Assembly: GCA_004356555.1 (NCBI GenBank)
Contig: SMWY01000073.1
Span: 1 to 15,406 of the forward strand
Source of the DNA: Candidatus Dadabacteria bacterium
Lineage (GTDB): Bacteria > Desulfobacterota_D > UBA1144 > Nemesobacterales > UBA2774
Length of the DNA stretch: 15,406 nucleotides
Reading direction: 5' to 3'
The translations under genes and the position numbers were made by a program. The notes below the pieces were generated by a model, which made no database searches, was not told where the DNA came from, and saw only the letters and a program-made list of their open reading frames with translations. Shown here one piece after another: positions 6,642 to 14,642 of the stretch; the first letter of the stretch is position 1; the number at the start of each line of letters is the position of its first letter.

Positions 6642-8531
6642 TTAAGTGTCTTTTATATTATTATCTCTAAAGGCCATGGAACCTTTTGTACTAAATGGGT
6701 TTTCCAATGAGGACGGGTACTGCTCAGGTTTATGGTTTCTTATTATTTCATCTAATCCCTTACCGTCTATTACCTCTAGATCTAAAAGGACTTCGGCAAC
6801 TTTATGAAGAAGGTCAATATTATTCTCTAGCAATTTTCTCGCTTTTTCGTAGTTGTCTGTAAGTATTGATTTTATCTCTTTATCGATTGCAATCGCACTC
6901 TCTTCACTATAGTTTTTTGGCTTTGAAATCTCTTTTCCTAAAAAGATTAGCTCCTCGCCTTTACCAAAAGTGATAGGGCCGACTTCTTCACTCATTCCCC
7001 ATTCACAGACCATTCTTCGAGCTATTTCAGTAACTCTCTCAAGGTCATTCCCTGCTCCGCTGGTTCTTTCACCAAAAACGAGTTCTTCCGCAGCTCTCCC
7101 GCCAAGTAACACCATTATGGTAGCATTAAGGTTGGTTCTGGACATTGTGTAGCGGTCCTCAATTGGCAGCTGCTGTGTTACACCCAAGGCCGTTCCTCTT
7201 GGAATAATAGTCACTTTGTGTATAGGGTCTGTCCCGGGTGTCAGTTTTGCAACCAAAGCATGACCTGCTTCATGATAGGCTGTTATTTTCTTTTCAGAGT
7301 CACTAATAATAAGGCTCTTTCTTTCAACGCCCATAATGACTTTATCTTTGGCATATTCGAAATCGTCCTTCGTGATCTTCATTCTTCCGAATTTGGCAGC
7401 GTGCAGGGCGGATTCATTTACCAGGTTCTCAAGATCCGCTCCTGTAAATCCTGGAGTGGAGCGAGCTATAATAGAGAGTTCCACATCATCTTCAAGAGGA
7501 GTATTTCTGGAGTGAACTTTGAGAATCTCTTCCCTGCCTCTAACATCAGGTCTTGGAACCAAAACTTGCCTGTCAAACCTGCCTGGTCTAAGTAGTGCAG
7601 GATCAAGCACGTCGGGACGGTTCGTAGCAGCCAGTACGATTATTCCTTCGTTTGATTCAAACCCGTCCATATCTACTAACAGCTGGTTTAAGGTTTGCTC
7701 CCTTTCATCATGACCACCTCCGAGTCCGGCTCCACGGTGGCGTCCCACAGCATCTAATTCATCTACGAATATGATGCACGGCGCATGCTTTTTGGCCTGT
7801 ATAAATAAATCCCTTACTCTGGAAGCTCCTACTCCTACGAACATTTCAACAAAATCGCTACCGCTAATTATGAAAAACGGGACTCCAGCTTCTCCGGCTA
7901 TTGCTTTTGCTAAAAGTGTTTTTCCTGTTCCAGGGGGACCAATAAGCAAAATACCCTTGGGAATTCTTCCCCCTAATTTGGTGAATTTTTTAGGACTCTT
8001 TAGGAAGTCTACAATCTCTTGGATTTCTTCTTTTGCTTCGTCTACTCCCGCTACATCTTTAAAAGTGATTTTGTTCTGGTTTTCATCAAGCATTCTCGCT
8101 TTGTTTTTTCCAAAAGACATCGCTTTCGTTCCACCCGCTTGAAGCTGCCTCATAAAGAAAACCATAATAACAACTAGGAGAAGGAGCGGAGCCCAATTTA
8201 AAAGGATGCTTGTTAAAGACCCATCTTTATCAGAATCGAATTTAAATGTGACCCCTTTTTCTTCCAGTGTTTTTATTAGTTGGTCGTTGGCAGGGCCAAT
8301 TGTTTTAAAGCTTGCACCCGAATCTTCGCTTGCTCCAACGTACTTACCCTGGATTTCCTCGCCTTTAAACTCGATTTCTTTTACATCCCCGCTATCCAAG
8401 CTCGAAAGGAACTCGCTGTAGGGTATTTCTTCATAATCCGCTCTAGGCGTGTGTACAAGCTGATAGAGCGCTATAATCGCTACAAATATAACTAACCACA
8501 ATACTAAATTTTTGAATAGCTGACTGTTCAA
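6642..8531 (-). CDS. ftsH: ATP-dependent zinc metalloprotease FtsH
   Basis: FtsH is a membrane-bound AAA+ protease that degrades damaged membrane proteins and selected soluble regulators. The 629 residues hold two membrane segments (about 9-25 and 112-127) around a periplasmic domain. Walker A is GPPGTGKT at 198-205, Walker B IIFVDELD at 253-260, the second region of homology is ATNRPDVLDPALLRPGRFDR at 302-321, the zinc motif HEAGH is at 420-424, and the third zinc ligand is probably D496 in GAGNDLER. The start is TTG at 8529-8531, backed by GAGG (8537-8540) with a 5-base spacer. A promoter at 8580-8608 lies just upstream. It heads the group folP, cdaA, ybbR, glmM, pdxJ; the 82-base gap to folP shows no terminator. 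All catalytic residues are present. Confidence 0.98.
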   Translation of the reverse strand: MNSQLFKNLVLWLVIFVAIIALYQLVHTPRADYEEIPYSEFLSSLDSGDVKEIEFKGEEIQGKYVGASEDSGASFKTIGPANDQLIKTLEEKGVTFKFDSDKDGSLTSILLNWAPLLLLVVIMVFFMRQLQAGGTKAMSFGKNKARMLDENQNKITFKDVAGVDEAKEEIQEIVDFLKSPKKFTKLGGRIPKGILLIGPPGTGKTLLAKAIAGEAGVPFFIISGSDFVEMFVGVGASRVRDLFIQAKKHAPCIIFVDELDAVGRHRGAGLGGGHDEREQTLNQLLVDMDGFESNEGIIVLAATNRPDVLDPALLRPGRFDRQVLVPRPDVRGREEILKVHSRNTPLEDDVELSIIARSTPGFTGADLENLVNESALHAAKFGRMKITKDDFEYAKDKVIMGVERKSLIISDSEKKITAYHEAGHALVAKLTPGTDPIHKVTIIPRGTALGVTQQLPIEDRYTMSRTNLNATIMVLLGGRAAEELVFGERTSGAGNDLERVTEIARRMVCEWGMSEEVGPITFGKGEELIFLGKEISKPKNYSEESAIAIDKEIKSILTDNYEKARKLLENNIDLLHKVAEVLLDLEVIDGKGLDEIIRNHKPEQYPSSLENPFSTKGSMAFRDNNIKDT

Positions 8532-8579
8532 TGTTTCCTCTTATATAAAATGATATTAATCACTCATAAACCAATCAAA

Positions 8580-8608
8580 ATGATAGCATAAGTGAAGGGG
8601 GTTTTCAA
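8580..8608 (-). promoter_or_regulatory. Sigma-70-type promoter of the ftsH-folP-cdaA-ybbR-glmM-pdxJ operon
   Basis: On the minus strand TTGAAA (8603-8608) and TATCAT (8580-8585) are separated by 17 bases; each is one or two bases from consensus. Transcription would start near 8573 and give a leader of about 40 bases before the ftsH TTG. It is the best promoter I see on the minus strand in the central block, so the downstream genes most likely depend on it. Confidence 0.6.
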
Positions 8609-8662
8609 CTTAGATTCCCCAATTATAAAGCATAATTACGTCAATATTGGCCTTATTTAGCC

Positions 8663-9604
8663 TTAATCGAAAAGACCAGTGCTCAAGTACCTTTCTCCTG
8701 TATCGCAAAAAATCGTCACTACCTGTTTACCTTTTCCCAGTCTCTCAGCAATTTTTAATGCGGCATATCCTGCCGCTCCCGCTGAAATTCCTACCAAAAG
8801 TCCTTCTTTAAGGGCAATTTCCCTAGTAAAATACCGGGCGTCCTCTGTTGAGACCGGAATAATTTCATCATAAATCTCTATACTCAGTATCTCAGGTATA
8901 AAACCGGGTCCAATTCCCTGTAATTCATGAACATTAGCCTTGCCTCCAGAGAGAACTGCGCATTCCTTAGGCTCAACGGCAACTAAATGTATGTCAGGAT
9001 AGGATTTCTTTAGAATTTCTCCAACCCCAGAAATTGTTCCCCCAGTTCCCACCCCCGCTACAAAGGCGTCGATTTTTCCCGGAATTTGCTCCATTATTTC
9101 AGTGCCGGTTGTTTCTCTATGGGTTTGTGTGTTCACTTTATTGCTAAATTGGTTAACCATGAATGAATTCGGAGTGGCTTTAGCGATCTCATGAGCTTTC
9201 TTTATAGCCCCGTTCATGAGTTCGTTTGCAGGAGTCAAGATAACTTCCGCCCCATATGCGGCTAAAAGCTGTCTTCTTTCCATGCTTCTGTCATCCGGCA
9301 TTGTCAATATCAATTTGTAGCGTTTAATTGCGCATACGAGCGCAAGACCAATCCCGGTATTTCCGCTTGTCGCGTCCACAATAACAGTGGACTGAGGGTT
9401 TATAGATCCATCTTTTTCCGCAGCTTCAATCATACTTAGGCAAATTCTGTCTTTAGTGCTACCTGCAGGATTAAGATTTTCCAGTTTTGCCCAAATTGCG
9501 GCAGAATCAGGGGGTATAATACTATTAAGCTTTATAACCGGAGTGTTTCCGATCAGATTAAGCATACTGTCTACTACATTGTTCTGTCTATTAGCTATGT
9601 TCAT
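8663..9604 (-). CDS. cysK: Cysteine synthase (O-acetylserine sulfhydrylase), CysK type
   Basis: This PLP enzyme replaces the acetyl group of O-acetylserine with sulfide to make cysteine. The 313 residues are of usual length. The PLP lysine is K51 in NPAGSTKDR (45-53), where the family more often has S-V-K-D-R. The substrate loop TSGNTG is at 79-84, the PLP phosphate loop GTGGT at 186-190, and FSNKVNTQTHRETTG at 153-167 and the C-terminal CDTGERYLST are typical of CysK rather than cystathionine beta-synthase. The ATG at 9602-9604 has no evident ribosome binding site. It lies upstream of ftsH on the same strand, separated by 131 bases that hold the ftsH promoter. A weak GGGG/CCCC pairing there is not a convincing terminator. 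A CysM-like substrate preference cannot be excluded. Confidence 0.94.
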   Translation of the reverse strand: MNIANRQNNVVDSMLNLIGNTPVIKLNSIIPPDSAAIWAKLENLNPAGSTKDRICLSMIEAAEKDGSINPQSTVIVDATSGNTGIGLALVCAIKRYKLILTMPDDRSMERRQLLAAYGAEVILTPANELMNGAIKKAHEIAKATPNSFMVNQFSNKVNTQTHRETTGTEIMEQIPGKIDAFVAGVGTGGTISGVGEILKKSYPDIHLVAVEPKECAVLSGGKANVHELQGIGPGFIPEILSIEIYDEIIPVSTEDARYFTREIALKEGLLVGISAGAAGYAALKIAERLGKGKQVVTIFCDTGERYLSTGLFD

Positions 9605-9682
9605 AAATTGTTTTGTTAACTGCCAGTCTGAGTTCGTTTTTAAGGTTATTTTAGATTTTAGGATTATATATTAAATATTGTT

Positions 9683-9895
9683 TTATTCCGTTTTTTCAAG
9701 GAGTAGCAAGAAAATTTCCTTGGCGCTCTTAGAGTCTTTTTGCTCCAGTGATATAAGAATATTTTTAACTGACTCCCATGTAACATCCGATTTCCGTATT
9801 TCGTTTTTGAGTTTAAGGAGAATACCCTTAATCTCCTGGTTTCCCACTTTACGGATGTAAGTGTCTAATGTCTCTATATCAGGGTTATCGTTCAT
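9683..9895 (-). CDS. Small protein of unknown function (70 residues)
   Basis: I do not recognise this protein. It is 70 residues long, charged and probably all helical, with alternating acidic and basic residues and Leu/Ile spacing (for example EIKGILLKLKNEI and KEIFLLLLEKTE near the C-terminus). It has no cysteine, signal peptide or membrane segment. The ATG at 9893-9895 lacks a good ribosome binding site. It is divergent from the PBP gene with 110 bases between them, and cysK follows 78 bases later on the same strand. It fills a gap that no longer gene explains, which mildly favours a real gene. It may be a small protein-binding helix bundle, but no function is claimed. Confidence 0.5.
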   Translation of the reverse strand: MNDNPDIETLDTYIRKVGNQEIKGILLKLKNEIRKSDVTWESVKNILISLEQKDSKSAKEIFLLLLEKTE

Positions 9896-9944
9896 AATTA
9901 TTATGATAGCTTATTTTTTGTTTATGTAATAGTATTGTCTCAGG

Positions 9945-9950
9945 TATAAT
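9945..9950 (+). promoter_or_regulatory. Candidate -10 box of the PBP gene
   Basis: A perfect TATAAT lies 55 bases before the ATG of the penicillin-binding protein. The best -35 region at a usable distance is only TTTATG, 18 bases upstream, so the call rests on the -10 alone. The region is very AT-rich and chance matches are likely. Confidence 0.3.
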
Positions 9951-10005
9951 TATTATTAATTTGTAAGCTCTAACCTACACTTTTTAACGGACTATATTAG
10001 ATTTA

Positions 10006-12663
10006 ATGGCGAAAAAACAGAATAAAAAACTTAAATCAAAACCTAAGAAAAGCAAGTTCTTTTTGTACTTTGTACTATTTTGTCTTCTATTAATAGCTGC
10101 CGGAGTCCTAACACTTTATGCAGGCTATAAATTCTATACGAAGGACCTTCCTGATTTAACCGTTATTACGGGATATAAACCCATACTTGTTACTGAGGTT
10201 TACTCTTCAGACGGCACATTGATTGGGGAGTTTGCGGCTGAACGAAGAAAAATCGTCCGCTATGAGAATATCCCTCCCCATGCTCGTAACGCATTCATCG
10301 CAGTTGAAGATAAACGCTTCTTTGAGCATGAAGGCGTCGATTTAAAAAGTATTATTGGTGCAATGTTAGAAAATATTCAAGAAGGGGATTGGGTTAGGGG
10401 TGCTAGCACCATAACTCAGCAAGTTATCAAAAACATTATTTTAACTCCGGAAAGAACAATTTCTAGAAAAATTAAAGAAGCAATCCTTGCACATAAGATT
10501 GAAAACAATTTGTCCAAAGAAGAGATACTCTTTCTCTACCTTAACCATATTTACCTGGGCGATGGCACTTACGGGGTCGAAACTGCAAGCCAAAATTACT
10601 TCGGTAAATCCGCAAAAGATATAAACATAGCAGAAGCCGCACTACTTGCAGGTCTTCCTAAAAAACCTGAATATTTCTCACCGCGCAAACATTTTGACAG
10701 ATCATTGAGCAGACAAAAGCTTGTGCTTAAGAAAATGGTGGAAAGCGGCTTTATTACCGAAGACGAGAGAGCCGAAGCGCTTGATTATGAGATTAAAGTG
10801 GTTCCTAGAAAGAGTATTAACTATAAGGTTGCTCCCTATTTCGTTGAGCATGTGAGAAAGCATCTCGAAAATAAAGTTGGGACTAAAGCATTTTTAAACG
10901 GAGGTTATAAGATCTTTACGACTCTGGATTTAGAGCTTAACAATGAAGCCAGGTGGGCTGTGAAAAGAGGTGTACTTGACCTTGAATCCAGGCGCGGCCG
11001 TAAGGTGGTATCGAAGAAATTAAAAAATAAAGATCAAATAAATAAATTCAGAGATAATCAGAATGTTCAGAATATTGAGCGGGGAACTATATATGACGGG
11101 GTTGTAACCAAAGTTAAGAAAACAAATAAATCTAAAGAAGATGGTCTACAAATTTACTCAGCAGAAATCGGGGTAGGGGAGGCTAGCGGGATATTAAATT
11201 ATATGGTCAGCTCCCCATTCGGAAAGGGTTTCAATAATACTAAAGACCCAAGTTTAAAAGGGGTGAGTTTAATTCCTGTAGAACTAAAAGTTGGAGATGT
11301 AATAAGTGTTAAGGCTACAAATAAAAGCGATGATAAGAACCACTTTTCTATTTATCTTCATCCTTTAGTTCAAGCTGCTCTTATTTCAATTGATACAAAT
11401 GGTCATATACTTGCAATGGTGGGGGGTTTTGATTTTGGAATTTCTCAGTTTAACAGGACAACGCAAGCTCTCAGGCAGCCAGGTTCTGCTTTTAAGCCGA
11501 TAGTATATTCCGCCGCGTTGGATAAGGGCTACACAGAAACGTCTATTGTGTACGATATGCCTGTAGTAATTAAAGATTGGGCTCCTCAGAATTATGATGG
11601 AGAGTATAAGGGCGCGATCGTATTAAGGCAGGCTCTTGCTAAATCAAGAAATTTGGCAACCGTTAGGGTTATGTTAGAAATCGATCCTTTCTATGTTGTC
11701 GACTATTCAAAGAATTTTGGCTTTACTTCAAAACTACATCCTTATCCTTCTCTAGCCCTTGGTGGTAGTGATCTCAGAATGATTGAAATGGTAAAGGCAT
11801 TTAATGTATTTGCTACCGGGGGTATGCTGGTTGAGCCTCAGTTCATACTCCGCATGTACGACCGAAACGGGCGAATTCTAGAGGATAACACTGGGGGAAC
11901 ATTTGTGTCCAAAGAGGAATCTTTAAAAGCACAGAGAGAGGAAAAGAGGTTAGATATATTAAGGGAGTTAGCAAAAGAGAAGGGTAGGGACACAGACAGT
12001 GATCTTGAGTCTTTAAAAGAGGATGTTCTATTAGACGCGAATGTTTTTTTCGGAGATAGTGGATATACATTTTTAACTCCTAATGAATTTTTGGACCTAA
12101 TTAGAGAGGGGCCTGTTGATTTTTCTTCTCTAGAATTCTCCGAGCAAACACTAAATCCCGAAACTGCTTTTATAATGACTGATCTCTTGCAGGCTGTAAT
12201 AAAAGAGGGGACTGGAGTGAGAGCCCGCAAACTCACCAAGCTTGCCCCTATTGCTGGGAAAACCGGAACTACTAATGATTTTACTGACGCATGGTTTGTG
12301 GGTTTTAGTCCAAAATTAACGACAGCTGTTTGGGTAGGCAGGGACGATCACAAGAGCCTTGGAAAAAAAGAAGCAGGATCACGGGCGGCACTACCAATCT
12401 GGATTGATTTTATGGAAGAGGCGCTTACAAAGTATCCGGATGGCAAGTTTAAAAAACCCTCCAGCATTCAAATTGTAAGTACTCCATATGGGGATATTCC
12501 CTATAGTGTTGACTCACTTAGAAGAAATGTACTCGATTCAATTCGAAATAGTGTAATAATTGATGGAGTAGAGCATGAAATGCCTTATAATACTTATCCA
12601 AACGACTACGGTCTCCGCCAAGACGAGTCAGAAACGGAGATCGATTTTCTTCTTAACCGTTAA
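10006..12663 (+). CDS. mrcA: Class A penicillin-binding protein (PBP1A type: glycosyltransferase and transpeptidase)
   Basis: A bifunctional peptidoglycan polymerase and cross-linker of 885 residues, anchored by one membrane segment at about 18-40 after a Lys-rich cytoplasmic tail. The GT51 domain has catalytic E101 in AVEDKRFFEHEG and the block GASTITQQVIKN at 132-143. After a linker with an OB-like region (about 350-450), the transpeptidase has SAFK with nucleophile S494, SRN at 547-549 and KTG at 752-754 in GKTGTTNDFTDAWFVG. An unusual charged segment of about 85 residues (about 630-715) lies between SRN and KTG. No strong ribosome binding site is seen before the ATG, though MAKKQNKK is a typical start. 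The stop codon overlaps the comEA stop on the other strand. GlmM, in the neighbouring operon, feeds its substrate pathway. The symbol is by family type; the exact orthologue is not certain. Confidence 0.95.
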   Translation: MAKKQNKKLKSKPKKSKFFLYFVLFCLLLIAAGVLTLYAGYKFYTKDLPDLTVITGYKPILVTEVYSSDGTLIGEFAAERRKIVRYENIPPHARNAFIAVEDKRFFEHEGVDLKSIIGAMLENIQEGDWVRGASTITQQVIKNIILTPERTISRKIKEAILAHKIENNLSKEEILFLYLNHIYLGDGTYGVETASQNYFGKSAKDINIAEAALLAGLPKKPEYFSPRKHFDRSLSRQKLVLKKMVESGFITEDERAEALDYEIKVVPRKSINYKVAPYFVEHVRKHLENKVGTKAFLNGGYKIFTTLDLELNNEARWAVKRGVLDLESRRGRKVVSKKLKNKDQINKFRDNQNVQNIERGTIYDGVVTKVKKTNKSKEDGLQIYSAEIGVGEASGILNYMVSSPFGKGFNNTKDPSLKGVSLIPVELKVGDVISVKATNKSDDKNHFSIYLHPLVQAALISIDTNGHILAMVGGFDFGISQFNRTTQALRQPGSAFKPIVYSAALDKGYTETSIVYDMPVVIKDWAPQNYDGEYKGAIVLRQALAKSRNLATVRVMLEIDPFYVVDYSKNFGFTSKLHPYPSLALGGSDLRMIEMVKAFNVFATGGMLVEPQFILRMYDRNGRILEDNTGGTFVSKEESLKAQREEKRLDILRELAKEKGRDTDSDLESLKEDVLLDANVFFGDSGYTFLTPNEFLDLIREGPVDFSSLEFSEQTLNPETAFIMTDLLQAVIKEGTGVRARKLTKLAPIAGKTGTTNDFTDAWFVGFSPKLTTAVWVGRDDHKSLGKKEAGSRAALPIWIDFMEEALTKYPDGKFKKPSSIQIVSTPYGDIPYSVDSLRRNVLDSIRNSVIIDGVEHEMPYNTYPNDYGLRQDESETEIDFLLNR

Positions 12664-13232
12664 TCAAGGTTTGCCGACATTTTAATATTCGCCAATTTCT
12701 TCTTTCCTATACCTTTTACGTAATCGAGCTCATCTAGACTTTTAAATCCTCCATTTGATTCTCTATAAGAAATAATTCGCGCAGCTAATTCGTCCCCTAT
12801 TCCCGCAATGGCTTTTAGGTCTTCAGCACCGGCAGAGTTTATTCCTATCGGCACGCCAAGAGAAAGGCTCTTTCTCCCGCTTATCCTTACGATTTGAACT
12901 TCATCATCATTTATAATTAATCTATCTCCGGTCTTTAAATTTTCTGTTAGTCCGTATTTGTTCTGCATGCCTTCAAGATCTTTACGATTGGTGAAGCTCT
13001 TGATCGTTGTAAAACCGTCTTTGTTTGATATCTCTATATAGATTTTCTCGTTGGTAGTAATATTATTTATGGAATTTGCAGGAGGCGATAAATAGTTAGA
13101 TGTAATAAGAAAATAAATTAAGCAGAGTAGGGCAAGATAAAGTACCGAGTTATTGCTTTGTGATTCCGAGATACTTTTGAGAATTCTCTTAAGCATATCT
13201 ATACTCACATGTCCTTTTGTAAATTGGCTCAC
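12660..13232 (-). CDS. ComEA-like membrane-anchored helix-hairpin-helix DNA-binding protein
   Basis: A 190-residue protein with a short cytoplasmic N-terminus, one membrane segment at about 29-44, a middle region of about 80 residues that faintly resembles an SLBB domain (KIYIEI to GDRLII), and a C-terminal ComEA-type double helix-hairpin-helix with AGIGDELA (143-150) and KGIGKKKL (173-180). ComEA proteins bind incoming DNA at the outer face of the membrane during transformation. This layout resembles the longer Gram-positive ComEA rather than the short secreted forms of many Gram-negatives. The start is GTG (13230-13232), supported by AAGGG at 13238-13242 with a 5-base spacer, and overlaps the SDR stop by four bases (GTGA). 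No other competence gene is in the window, so a role in DNA uptake is inference. Confidence 0.8.
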   Translation of the reverse strand: MSQFTKGHVSIDMLKRILKSISESQSNNSVLYLALLCLIYFLITSNYLSPPANSINNITTNEKIYIEISNKDGFTTIKSFTNRKDLEGMQNKYGLTENLKTGDRLIINDDEVQIVRISGRKSLSLGVPIGINSAGAEDLKAIAGIGDELAARIISYRESNGGFKSLDELDYVKGIGKKKLANIKMSANLD

Positions 13233-14020
13233 ATGAGCCCTTTTATAAGACCCCCATCCACCTGGATAGTAGTTCCGGTAATGTAGCTTGCTCTTTCAGA
13301 AGCTAGGAAAACAATTAAGTTTGCAAGCTCTTCGGGTCTGCCGATTCTCCCTACAGGGATGTCATTTTTCATTGCCGATATGGCCTCATCAAAGCTTGTC
13401 TTGTCTCTCTTCGCTCTTTGTTCTGCCAGTTGTTTTATTCTGTCGGTATAAATTCTCCCGGGGCACACATTATTGACTAATATGTTATAGGGCGCAAATT
13501 CGTTTGATATAGTTTTTGCGAGTCCTGCTATGCCGGCTCTAACTGTATTTGATAAGATGAGCCCGTCTATCGGTTGTTTTACGGACATCGAAGTGATGTT
13601 TACAATCCGCCCCCATTTATTTTCCTTCATACAGGGAATCACCTCATTGCTAAAAGTGATGGCGCTAAATAGATTTAGTTCAATTGCCTTTTGCCAATCC
13701 TCGAGTGTGAAATCAAGAAAAGCTCCCACAGGAGGGCCTCCCGCGTTATTAATCAGTATATCAACTTTTGAATATTTGTTTATGGTTTCTTTAACGACGT
13801 TTTTTATCTCATCTGTTTTAGATACGTCGCAAGTTATAGCAAGCACGTCTGCCCCGGTTTGAGATGCAATTTCGTCTGCTGTTTTTTGGAGTGCATCTTT
13901 ATCTCTAGAGCAAATTGTTAGTTTTACTCCTTCTTTTGCAAGTCCTAGTGCACTAGCCTTACCAAGTCCTTTGCTTGATGCGGCAACAATTGCGACTCTG
14001 TCTTTTATTCCTAGGTCCAT
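13229..14020 (-). CDS. Atypical short-chain dehydrogenase/reductase lacking the Tyr-Lys catalytic pair
   Basis: A 263-residue SDR-fold protein. The Rossmann motif reads AASSKGLG at 13-20 in place of the usual TGxxxGxG. NNAGG at 91-95 and N115 in ELNLFS are kept, and CPGRIYTD, GRPEE and TGTTIQVDGG match FabG-like enzymes. The usual YxxxK is replaced by S157-N-T-V-R161, aligned by the conserved downstream RAG and by S144 thirteen residues before. I recall a BKR-like SDR subgroup described as matching neither the standard NAD motif nor the catalytic tetrad; this protein fits that description. It may use other residues, or bind a cofactor without normal catalysis. Its gene overlaps comEA and follows fmdB by 76 bases. 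No substrate can be named. A confident FabG label would be wrong. Confidence 0.88.
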   Translation of the reverse strand: MDLGIKDRVAIVAASSKGLGKASALGLAKEGVKLTICSRDKDALQKTADEIASQTGADVLAITCDVSKTDEIKNVVKETINKYSKVDILINNAGGPPVGAFLDFTLEDWQKAIELNLFSAITFSNEVIPCMKENKWGRIVNITSMSVKQPIDGLILSNTVRAGIAGLAKTISNEFAPYNILVNNVCPGRIYTDRIKQLAEQRAKRDKTSFDEAISAMKNDIPVGRIGRPEELANLIVFLASERASYITGTTIQVDGGLIKGLM

Positions 14021-14096
14021 GGTTATTTGTTGGAGACAGTATTTAATAAATTACTGAAATATCAAAGGGTAGGGCGACTTGTTAAAATTATATAAA

Positions 14097-14459
14097 TTAC
14101 ACAGTTTTAGACTGCGATTTGGCTTTCTTAGTCTCTTTTTCTATAGCTTTAAATGTTTCAGACGGCGAGGAAGGGCCGCTTTCGACAACAGTTGCTTTAG
14201 CATCATCACCAGAGCCGCCAGAACCGTTACTATCCACTGCAGGGTTTTCCTGATCTTCTACCTGAGGTGGAATACCTGGTCCCTTTGCGTAATCAGTGGA
14301 ATACCATCCGGTACCTGTAAGTTGAAATGATGATAAGGAGATGAGCTTTTCGAGTTTCCCTTTACAGTGCTCACACTTTTTAAGCGGAGGGTCATTAAAC
14401 CCCTGAAGAGCTTCGGTTATCCTTCCGCATTTTTTGCATTCGTATTCGTATATTGGCAT
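14097..14459 (-). CDS. FmdB-family zinc-ribbon protein
   Basis: A small protein of 120 residues that begins MPIYEYECKKCG, the standard start of the FmdB family. C8, C11, C29 and C32 form a zinc ribbon, followed by the family motif FQLTGTGWYSTDYAK at 45-59. The last 60 residues are polar and of low complexity (Gly/Ser/Asp, then Lys/Glu). I chose the ATG at 14457-14459 because GAGGGA at 14467-14472 sits seven bases upstream; a TTG at 14472-14474 would add five residues but would use that ribosome binding site as coding sequence. Named after a regulator of formamidase and amidase genes, the family has no well-established general function. It probably heads a unit with the SDR and comEA genes. 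Confidence 0.9.
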   Translation of the reverse strand: MPIYEYECKKCGRITEALQGFNDPPLKKCEHCKGKLEKLISLSSFQLTGTGWYSTDYAKGPGIPPQVEDQENPAVDSNGSGGSGDDAKATVVESGPSSPSETFKAIEKETKKAKSQSKTV

Positions 14460-14504
14460 ATATATGTCCCTCAAGTCTTGCAGGTATTTCTAAAAATTAT
14501 ATGT

Positions 14505-14532
14505 AATATAATGACTAGGATTAATTTTTCAA
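14505..14532 (-). promoter_or_regulatory. Sigma-70-type promoter of the fmdB-SDR-comEA group
   Basis: On the minus strand TTGAAA (14527-14532) and TATATT (14505-14510) are 16 bases apart, each one mismatch from consensus. Transcription would start near 14498, about 40 bases before the fmdB ATG. The surrounding bases are AT-rich, which raises the chance of a false match. Confidence 0.5.
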
Positions 14533-14642
14533 GCCCCTTTGTCGTTATATGTAGTTAGAATCAATTGACTTTTCATAAGTAGATAAAATAGGGCAGAGCT
14601 AAATAAATCCTTTTAGAGCCAAGGGCTGAGTAGTAAATTATT

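Noticed and set aside
8597..8620. GGGG/CCCC pairing downstream of cysK as a terminator
   Set aside because: Only four base pairs with a long loop and no T run on the minus strand; it also overlaps the ftsH promoter.
9697..9722. CAAGGA/TCCTTG inverted repeat near the end of the 70-residue gene
   Set aside because: The stem is six base pairs with a 14-base loop, and on the minus strand it is followed by A, not T, so it is not an intrinsic terminator; it lies in coding sequence.
11838..12239. Minus-strand open frame of 133 codons opposite the PBP insertion
   Set aside because: Falls wholly inside the PBP coding region, including its link to the KTG motif; the translation is Ser/Leu-rich with no recognisable motif, as expected of an antisense shadow.
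14567..14590. TTGACT ... TAAAAT as an upstream promoter for the lipoprotein gene
   Set aside because: The boxes are about 13 bases apart, too short for sigma-70, and no other feature supports a start there.
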